This document shows positions 1 through 4,990 of a stretch of DNA of 5,784 bases, piece by piece (position 1 is the stretch's first letter; every line of letters begins with the position of its first letter). The notes beneath the pieces were generated by a model. The model saw nothing but the letters and a program-made list of their open reading frames with translations. It ran no database searches and was not told where the DNA came from. The DNA lies in assembly GCA_964496575.1 (NCBI GenBank), contig CAZCAC010000214.1:1-5784 (forward strand), read 5' to 3'. Source of the DNA: CAZCAC01 sp964496575 (GTDB lineage Bacteria; Planctomycetota; UBA1135; GCA-002686595). The translations under genes were made by a program, and so were the position numbers.

Positions 1-79
1 GTCGCACACCTTGCCGCGGTTTTGCGACAGACTCGCGTGCGGCACGGTCTTGTCGCAAGACCGCGGCAAGGTGTGCGAC
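1..79. repeat. Long near-perfect palindrome (30-bp arms, 19-nt centre)
   Basis: The left arm (1-30) is the reverse complement of the right arm (50-79) at 28 of 30 positions. The two exceptions (t21/g59 and g30/t50) are both G-T, so as RNA the stem can pair throughout. Each arm is itself nested: GTCGCA at 1-6 and 52-57, its complement TGCGAC at 23-28 and 74-79, and the self-complementary CCGCGG at 14-19 and 61-66. The centre also has symmetry (CGTGC at 36-40, GCACG at 42-46). It sits 17 nt beyond the stop codon of the minus-strand gene, so it could act as a terminator or 3' mRNA stabiliser. The arms are much longer than in a usual intrinsic terminator, and any U-tract would lie outside the window. 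A dispersed REP-like element or protein-binding site is equally possible. The element may continue to the left of the window. Confidence 0.85.
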
Positions 80-100
80 TCCGTATCAACTCCGTATCAC
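79..100. repeat. 11-bp tandem direct repeat over a stop codon
   Basis: CTCCGTATCA occurs at 79-88 and again at 90-99. The 11-bp units differ only in their last base. The right copy contains the TGA stop codon of the minus-strand gene (97-99). The left copy abuts the palindrome and shares its final base. Replication slippage or a small duplication made when the palindrome arrived would both fit; the sequence does not decide between them. Confidence 0.75.
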
Positions 101-2580
101 AGCTCGCCGAGCGCCAGCACCGCCATCGCCGTCGCGTAGGAACGACCGACCACCGGGTTGTCGAGGAACGACCCGTCGCCGAGTCGGCTGGCGAGAATCA
201 TCTCGCGCAGGTCGAGTTTCACCCTCGGATCGGGAGCGATCCGGGCCGCCGCGGCCGCCGCGCCCTCGTAGTCGAAGAGGAGGTAGTGGCAGCCGATGAT
301 GTACGGGCCGGCGTGGGCCAGCGCTTTCCCCGTCTCGGCGACATAGAGGTCCCGGTGCTCGCGGAAGAAGCCGAGCGCCTCCCGCAGGCGCGCCTCGCTG
401 CCCCGCCCGGCGAGGTGGAGCGCGAGCTCACAGACGGGAGCCCGTCCCGCAGCTCCGGCGAGCGGGGTGTCGCGCGGAGCGTCTTCGCGCTCGTGCACCA
501 GCCGGTACTCGAAGCCGCCGTCGTCGTTGCGCATCCGCTCGAGGCACGACACCGCCTCCTCGAGCATCTCCGGCGGAACGTCGAAGCCGGCGTCCCCCAC
601 GCTGATCAAGGCGCGCACGACTCCAGCGGTGACGAAGCTCATCGAGTGGCTCGGCGGGCGGCCGGCTCCACCGGTGACGAGGTAGGTCCACCCGCCGCCG
701 CTCTGCTGTCGAGACCGAAGGTCACTCAGGAGAGAGTCGACCGCGGGAATCAACACCCCCACCTCCGCCAGCTCCGCCCGCCGCGCGTCCGCCAGGAACG
801 CGAGCATGCTGGCGTCGCTCCACGTGGTGTAGTCCATCACGTAGGTGAAGGGCGGGTTCGCCTCCCGGCTCGCTACCGACTCGAGCACGAAGTCGAGCGC
901 GCGGCGCGCTGCCTCCTCGCAGCCCTCGACCTCGCGCCGCGACAGCACGGCCCGGCCGGCGAAGGCGGCGATCGAGTCGACGAAGGGCTCGGGGCTATCC
1001 CAGTCCCCTTGCAGCACCTCGGTCGCGCTGACCCAGGAGCCGTCGGGCTGCTGCGCGGCGAGCAGCCAGGCCAGCGCCGACTCGAGCGCCTCTCCGGCCC
1101 GCTCGGCCTCGACCGGCGCGGAGTCCCGGGGCGCGACGATCTCGGCGATCGCCTCCTCCCCGGGCCAGCGGAGCGTGGGCGGGTAGAGGGTGCCCAGGGC
1201 GTCGTTGCGCAGGAGCTGTGCGGCCTGCCAGGCGTGGCGATCCTCGGGGTATTCCCCGACGAGAGCCCTCCAGCACTCGCGCGCCGAAGCACGCCGTTCC
1301 TCGCGCAGATCGATCAGGCTGTCCAGGAAGGCGGCCTCGAGCCTCACCAGCTCATCCTCGCCCGACAGGAGAACGTGCTCCAGGCTCCGGCGGGCCTCGT
1401 CGCGCCGACCGAGCCCCAGGAGGACGCGGGCCTCCTCGACCCACAGCTTCGAATCGCGCTCGCCACCCACCTCGCGGGCAGCGGCCAGCGCGGCGAGCGC
1501 GCCCTCGCCGTCTCGATCCAGTCGTCGCGTCCTCGCCAGGAGGATCATCTCGCCCGCCGTTCGACGGCCCTCGAGCGACGCGATCGCGAGGTCGAGCTCC
1601 CCCCGCGCCACGTGCCGGGCGGCGCGCGAGATGGGGGGCCAATCCTCCGCGACGGGAGTGCCGGCGTACTCCGGGAATCTCGCCAGCCTCTCGCGCAGGA
1701 ACTGGTGCGCCGTCGTCGGTGAATCGAGCTCGTGCGTCTGGAAGAGCACCTCGCCGTCGGGATCGAAGGCGATCAACCCCTTCTCGAACGCCGTCCGGCT
1801 CACGCCGTACGTCTCGACGAAGGCCCCGGTCATCCCGCGCTCGTACCACAGCGGCACGAAGCGCTCGTTCACCAGCTCGATCACGTCGGGATCGGTGAAG
1901 AGGCCGTGTCGAGCGGTCTCCGCTCCGGTGAAGCTCGCCAGCAGCCAGGCGACGACCAGCACGGGACGGTTTTTTTCGCGCGCGCGCGCCGCGGCTTCCT
2001 CCCAGTCGGCGGCCCAGTCGACCTCGCTGCCACAGCGCGCGGCGAGCTCGGCGAGGCGTCGCTCCTTCCGGCCCTTCTCGGAGAGCTCGGCGAAAGAGAA
2101 GCTCGCGGCCACGGTGTCGAGAGCTTCGGACCACTCCTCGTACGTCTCCACCGGGGCGTTCCGCTGGACGACCCAGCTGGAGCCGCCGTGGACCAGGTGG
2201 CTGCGGTGGATGCGATAGGTGGTCGAGGAGGTGCGATAGTCGAATCGAACGGTGGGCGCGAGCCGGCCCGCGATCTCCAGCTCGTACTCCTCCAGACCCG
2301 AGGACCGCTCCTCGTCCCGGACACGCTCGATGTTGCGGGCGTACAGCTCTTCGACCGTCGCGCCGCTCTCGTTGGGCGAGACCTGCACCGCGACCGCGAT
2401 CCCGCGAGTCACTCCCGGTGGCCGCAGGTTCAGGGTGAAGGCCACCTCCGAACCACCGAGCTTCTCCTCGATACTCCACCCTTCGGGAACTCCGATCTCG
2501 AAGCCGCGGCGGGTGTCGGTGTGAATCTCGCCGGCCAGGGCCGGTACCAGCAGGGTCAGGATCGCGGGCGACAACAGCAT
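97..2580 (-). CDS. Exported multidomain protein: thioredoxin-like fold, TPR-like helices and prenyltransferase/terpene-cyclase-like toroid
   Basis: This encodes 827 residues. ATG at 2580 is chosen because GGAGGAA lies just upstream and the protein then begins with a short hydrophobic signal-like segment (MLLSPAILTLLVPALAG, residues 1-17). In order: about 22-165 resembles PsbP/DcrB-type domains (FEIGVPEGWSIEE near 27-39, a tryptophan-rich strand at 135-140, closing helix to about 163). About 183-305 is a thioredoxin-like fold of the type in which a lysine-rich helix precedes RPVLVV (205-210), with FTDPDVIELVNERFVPLW at 228-245 and DPDGEVLF at 273-280. Its expected CxxC site reads SFTGAET (216-222), so redox activity is unlikely. 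About 315-460 is TPR-like helical repeats. About 495-827 is an alpha-alpha toroid with repeat turns QPDGSW (511-516), QSGGGW (626-631), NDDGGF (685-690) and LGDGSF (800-805), as in prenyltransferase/squalene-cyclase families. No DxDD or other catalytic acidic motif stands out. A periplasmic or surface scaffold role is inferred; the exact function is unknown. Confidence 0.85.
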   Translation of the reverse strand: MLLSPAILTLLVPALAGEIHTDTRRGFEIGVPEGWSIEEKLGGSEVAFTLNLRPPGVTRGIAVAVQVSPNESGATVEELYARNIERVRDEERSSGLEEYELEIAGRLAPTVRFDYRTSSTTYRIHRSHLVHGGSSWVVQRNAPVETYEEWSEALDTVAASFSFAELSEKGRKERRLAELAARCGSEVDWAADWEEAAARAREKNRPVLVVAWLLASFTGAETARHGLFTDPDVIELVNERFVPLWYERGMTGAFVETYGVSRTAFEKGLIAFDPDGEVLFQTHELDSPTTAHQFLRERLARFPEYAGTPVAEDWPPISRAARHVARGELDLAIASLEGRRTAGEMILLARTRRLDRDGEGALAALAAAREVGGERDSKLWVEEARVLLGLGRRDEARRSLEHVLLSGEDELVRLEAAFLDSLIDLREERRASARECWRALVGEYPEDRHAWQAAQLLRNDALGTLYPPTLRWPGEEAIAEIVAPRDSAPVEAERAGEALESALAWLLAAQQPDGSWVSATEVLQGDWDSPEPFVDSIAAFAGRAVLSRREVEGCEEAARRALDFVLESVASREANPPFTYVMDYTTWSDASMLAFLADARRAELAEVGVLIPAVDSLLSDLRSRQQSGGGWTYLVTGGAGRPPSHSMSFVTAGVVRALISVGDAGFDVPPEMLEEAVSCLERMRNDDGGFEYRLVHEREDAPRDTPLAGAAGRAPVCELALHLAGRGSEARLREALGFFREHRDLYVAETGKALAHAGPYIIGCHYLLFDYEGAAAAAARIAPDPRVKLDLREMILASRLGDGSFLDNPVVGRSYATAMAVLALGEL

Positions 2581-2583
2581 CGG

Positions 2584-2590
2584 TTCCTCC
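2584..2590 (-). promoter_or_regulatory. Ribosome binding site deciding the start at 2580
   Basis: Read on the minus strand this is GGAGGAA, with GGAGG five bases before the ATG at 2578-2580. It favours that ATG over the in-frame GTG at 2640. The GTG has no comparable site and would add 20 charged residues ahead of the signal-like segment. Confidence 0.8.
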
Positions 2591-2716
2591 GGGATTGGAT
2601 CTCTGGCAGTATGCGCGTGCCGGAGCGGTTCGTGGCCCACCTACGCATTCTTTGCGTTCTACCGGACGATGACTGCGCCGGTGAGCGCGGCGCGACTAAC
2701 ATGACGGGCACCGGAG

Positions 2717-2721
2717 AGGAG
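2717..2721 (+). promoter_or_regulatory. Ribosome binding site for the membrane protein
   Basis: AGGAG lies five bases before the ATG at 2727. A GTG at 2721 is in frame and would add two residues, but it overlaps this purine-rich site, so the ATG is preferred. Confidence 0.7.
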
Positions 2722-2726
2722 TGAAC

Positions 2727-3737
2727 ATGAAGCGAACACTGCGATGGATGGCCGTTCTGGGACCGCTCGTGGTCCTGGCCCTGGATCTGCTCCTGGGAGC
2801 GAGGTGGGTGTCGGGACAGGGCTACGCGCTGTTCGTCGCCGCGCTCATTCTCGTCGCAACGGGGCTCGTGCTCATCGTGTTTCTCCGGCGCGAAGCTCGG
2901 GGGATGTTGCGGCAACCCGACATTCTCGTGCCGCTGGGCCTCTACGTCCTGGCCACCGGGATGCTCCAGTGGTTCTCCAGCTTGCCGGTGCTCGGCGGAA
3001 TCCTGGCGCCGTCCTGGGATCTGTCGCTCTTCTCGATGAGCTTCTCCGTGTCGGTGAGTCTCTTGCTCGGGATCGCTCTGGCCGTGGGCTTCGCGGCGTG
3101 GACCCTGGGCTTGATCTGTCTCGCCACGCAGGGCCGAGCACCCGATCTGTTCGAGGGCCTGCGCACGATGCGCCGGGGAGGTTGGCGAACCCTCGGGTAC
3201 ATGACGCTGGCGATGCTGGTGTTCTTCCCGATGATGGCCGTGTGCCTCGCCTTGCTTCCCTACGTCATGCCCCTTGCCCTGATCAGCATCGGCCTGGGGG
3301 CCTTGCTCCTCAACTTCGCCACGGCAGGCGTCCTCCTGCGCGGGATCGCCCGCCCGGAAGCTCCCTTCTGGCCGTGTCTGCGGGACGGCATTGTCGTCAG
3401 CTGCAAGAACGCATCCAGGTGGTGGGCGCCTCTCCTGTTGCAGATGGAGATCCTGGGCCTTTTCACCGTCGTCCACGTCTCGATCTCCAGGTCGTTCAAC
3501 CTCCGCCGCGTGACGAACTGGGCGGTGAATGGAATGTGGACGGGAGGCTTCGAGAGCGACTCGCGCTGGTTGCCGAACATGATGGACGCGGTGGCGGTTC
3601 CCGTTCCCGCCGTCGTCACCACGTTGATCGGCCTCGTCCTCGGAGCTCTCGCGATCGCCGTGAAGATGAGGATCGCGCGGGAGCTGCACCAGGTCGGTGA
3701 GCTCGCGGCCACGTGCGGCGATTCCCGACGTCAGTGA
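2727..3737 (+). CDS. Polytopic integral membrane protein of unknown function
   Basis: This encodes 336 residues from ATG 2727; starting at GTG 2721 would give 338. I do not recognise the family. Hydrophobic segments lie near residues 8-24, 33-53, 66-86, 104-133, 157-178, 180-204, 234-252 and 287-312, giving about six to eight membrane spans. Short charged loops separate them, for example LRREARG at 53-59, a basic stretch (RTMRRGGWR) at 147-155, and the acidic/aromatic loop around 270-285. The C-terminal tail from about 313 is charged and presumably cytoplasmic. There is no cleavable signal peptide, no ATP-binding motif, and no obvious transporter signature or catalytic motif. Base composition and codon use match the neighbours. 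It is divergent from the 827-residue protein and its last codons overlap the 3' end of the convergent zinc-ribbon gene by 7 bp. An uncharacterised inner-membrane protein is the safest label. Confidence 0.85.
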   Translation: MKRTLRWMAVLGPLVVLALDLLLGARWVSGQGYALFVAALILVATGLVLIVFLRREARGMLRQPDILVPLGLYVLATGMLQWFSSLPVLGGILAPSWDLSLFSMSFSVSVSLLLGIALAVGFAAWTLGLICLATQGRAPDLFEGLRTMRRGGWRTLGYMTLAMLVFFPMMAVCLALLPYVMPLALISIGLGALLLNFATAGVLLRGIARPEAPFWPCLRDGIVVSCKNASRWWAPLLLQMEILGLFTVVHVSISRSFNLRRVTNWAVNGMWTGGFESDSRWLPNMMDAVAVPVPAVVTTLIGLVLGALAIAVKMRIARELHQVGELAATCGDSRRQ

Positions 3738-4879
3738 AGCGCGGCAGCCCCACCACCGATCACCGCGCATCCGCCCACGAACAACACGAAGAGCAGGATC
3801 CCCCCGAGTATCCCGAAGACCAGGAGCAGGATCTTCACCCACGACCACGGCGCCTTGCCCACCACCCGGCCGGTCTGGCCGTGGATCAGGACGGTGTAGA
3901 CCGTCCCGCGGAAGCGATACTGCAGGCTCCAGATCGGGAGCAGCACGTGCTTCCAGCGCACGCCGCTGATGTGGTTCTGCACGCGCAGGTTGCGGTAGGT
4001 GTCACCGGGAACGTCGCCGCCGCAGCGCGCGTACTGCTCGCCGACGATCCGCTCGCGACCGTCATCCCAGCCGCCGTCGAGGTCGACCGTGTACTCCTCG
4101 GCGCACCACCCCGCGAGGTACTCGGGGCGGTAAGGCACCAGGTCGGTGGTATCGAACGACCCCAGCTTCGACACCAGTCCCGCCGGCTGGCCGGACGAGG
4201 CGTGTACGAGCAGGTCGTCGTACGCGTCGTCCCGCGAGCCCCACGCCGGACGCCAGCGGGTCCTTTGCACCTGCCTCGTCTTCGTGACCCGCTTGCCGTT
4301 CACCGTCGTGGTGTAGGTCTCCGTGACGTAGTAGTGGTAGCCGGCGTCCGCCGACCATTCGGAGTGCACCCGGGCGTCGAAGGTCCAGAAGGGCACGTAG
4401 ATCCCCACCGCCTCGAAGCGCTTCTGCTTCTTCAGCGCGTTGGGGCGAAACCACAGCCGCTTGATCCAGCGGCGGAAGTTCGCCTCCACGTCCTTGCGGC
4501 TGACGTCGAGCGGCACCAGCGACTCGGGGCGGATGGCATTGCGATTCGCCTCCTGCGCCAGGACGTTCGGCGAGCCGCAATAGACACAGACGTCCGCAGT
4601 CTCGGTCCCTTCGAAGGTCACCCGGGCGCCACAGCTCCCGCAGCTCGCGACCCGCAGATCGACGCCCAGCCCCCGCTCCGCCGCCGGAGCGTCGTCGAGG
4701 GCCCGCTCGACGATGGTGCCCTCGGCGCGGGGAACCTCGGTCCGGTTCCCGCAGTACTCGCAGGTGAGGGCGTCCTCGTCGGGGCTCCAGCGCATGTCCG
4801 CCCCGCAGGAATCGCAGGGGAACTCGATCTGGCGGCTGTCTCCCGCCTCCTCGGTGCTTTCGATGGTCTCCTCGTCCAC
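3731..4879 (-). CDS. TFIIB-type zinc-ribbon protein with C-terminal membrane anchor
   Basis: This encodes 382 residues from a GTG start at 4879, chosen because GAGGAA precedes it and because the reading frame further upstream runs antisense to the SPFH gene. Two zinc ribbons lie in tandem. The first has C22/C25 and C40/C43, the second C80/C83 and C98/C101, both with 14 residues between the cysteine pairs. The core follows a family pattern seen in bacterial proteins often labelled as TFIIB zinc-ribbon or, misleadingly, as PriA-like helicase: YVPFWTFDA (161-169), a tyrosine-rich stretch (181-191), WRPAWGS (209-215), then VPYRPEYLAGWCAEEYTVDL (248-267). Near the C-terminus are LLPIWSLQYRF (313-323) and a hydrophobic segment at about 347-378 that should anchor it in the membrane. 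No helicase motifs are present. The divergent neighbour encodes an SPFH protein, a recurrent partner family, so a role in membrane organisation or stress response is inferred. A small acid-rich N-terminus precedes the first ribbon. Confidence 0.9.
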   Translation of the reverse strand: MDEETIESTEEAGDSRQIEFPCDSCGADMRWSPDEDALTCEYCGNRTEVPRAEGTIVERALDDAPAAERGLGVDLRVASCGSCGARVTFEGTETADVCVYCGSPNVLAQEANRNAIRPESLVPLDVSRKDVEANFRRWIKRLWFRPNALKKQKRFEAVGIYVPFWTFDARVHSEWSADAGYHYYVTETYTTTVNGKRVTKTRQVQRTRWRPAWGSRDDAYDDLLVHASSGQPAGLVSKLGSFDTTDLVPYRPEYLAGWCAEEYTVDLDGGWDDGRERIVGEQYARCGGDVPGDTYRNLRVQNHISGVRWKHVLLPIWSLQYRFRGTVYTVLIHGQTGRVVGKAPWSWVKILLLVFGILGGILLFVLFVGGCAVIGGGAAALH

Positions 4880-4884
4880 GGGGC

Positions 4885-4890
4885 TTCCTC
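4885..4890 (-). promoter_or_regulatory. Ribosome binding site supporting the GTG start
   Basis: On the minus strand GAGGAA precedes the GTG at 4877-4879 by five bases. It decides the start of the zinc-ribbon gene, which has no ATG nearby in frame. Confidence 0.7.
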
Positions 4891-4921
4891 GCAAATGTAG
4901 CGATCCACTGAATGGGACCCT

Positions 4922-4945
4922 ATTCTGACGGTAGTTCGTCAGGAT
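4922..4945. promoter_or_regulatory. Operator-like inverted repeat CTGACG-N6-CGTCAG
   Basis: The half-sites CTGACG (4925-4930) and CGTCAG (4937-4942) are perfect reverse complements around a 6-nt centre. Symmetry extends outward to 9-bp arms with a single T/G mismatch (4924/4943). The dyad spacing of about one helical turn, and the position midway between two divergent starts, suit a dimeric regulator acting on both genes. The same bases could also form a small hairpin in a transcript starting upstream. No regulator gene is visible in the window. Confidence 0.5.
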
Positions 4946-4977
4946 TCGACCCTTATTCGAGAAGGCGGGATTCGCCC

Positions 4978-4982
4978 AGGAG
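4978..4982 (+). promoter_or_regulatory. Ribosome binding site for the SPFH gene
   Basis: AGGAG lies eight bases before the ATG at 4991 and supports that start. Confidence 0.7.
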
Positions 4983-4990
4983 CAGCAGAG

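Larger units (their letters stand above)
2581..2726. promoter_or_regulatory. Divergent intergenic spacer, presumed promoters on both strands
   Basis: This 146-bp spacer lies between two divergently transcribed genes and should hold both promoters. No convincing paired -35/-10 boxes could be picked. Visible structure includes an inverted repeat ACGCA-N5-TGCGT (2643-2657) and a near-duplicate heptamer (GCATTCT 2645-2651, GCGTTCT 2654-2660). There is also a GC-rich inverted repeat GCGCCG-N7-CGGCGC (2675-2693). An alternative pairing of CCGGTG (2678-2683) with CACCGG (2709-2714) overlaps it and ends just before the downstream ribosome binding site. No regulator family could be assigned. Confidence 0.4.
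4880..4990. promoter_or_regulatory. Divergent spacer between zinc-ribbon and SPFH genes
   Basis: This 111-bp spacer must contain the promoters for both genes if neither is read from further upstream. Confident -35/-10 pairs were not identified. It contains the inverted repeat annotated separately at 4922-4945, three copies of ATTCG (4944-4948, 4955-4959, 4970-4974) and a short GGCG-N5-CGCC repeat at 4964-4976. Its middle is noticeably richer in A and T than the coding flanks, as expected for a promoter region. Confidence 0.45.

Noticed and set aside
1..100. Insertion-sequence end or CRISPR repeat
   Set aside because: No transposase or spacer array is present. The structure is a single palindrome plus one tandem duplication, so neither label is supported.
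22..1722. A 566-codon open frame on the plus strand
   Set aside because: It lies antisense to the 827-residue gene, whose opposite strand has the recognisable domains, ribosome binding site and signal-like start. The translation is low-complexity R/A/G/E-rich with no domain. Long antisense frames are expected at this G+C content.
2581..2640. N-terminal extension of the 827-residue protein to GTG 2640
   Set aside because: There is no ribosome binding site upstream, the 20 extra residues are charged, and a strong site plus a signal-like segment point to ATG 2580.
1732..2724. A 330-codon open frame on the plus strand ending just before the membrane protein gene
   Set aside because: It is mostly antisense to the 827-residue gene and has no recognisable domain. 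Only its last seven codons are of any interest, as a mini-ORF.
2556..3848. A 430-codon minus-strand open frame over the membrane protein gene
   Set aside because: Its translation is rich in H/Q/R/E/G without domains, and the opposite strand encodes convincing membrane spans. It is a shadow frame.
3713..4900. A 395-codon plus-strand open frame over the zinc-ribbon gene
   Set aside because: It is antisense to a gene with conserved paired cysteines and family motifs, and it has no recognisable domain of its own.
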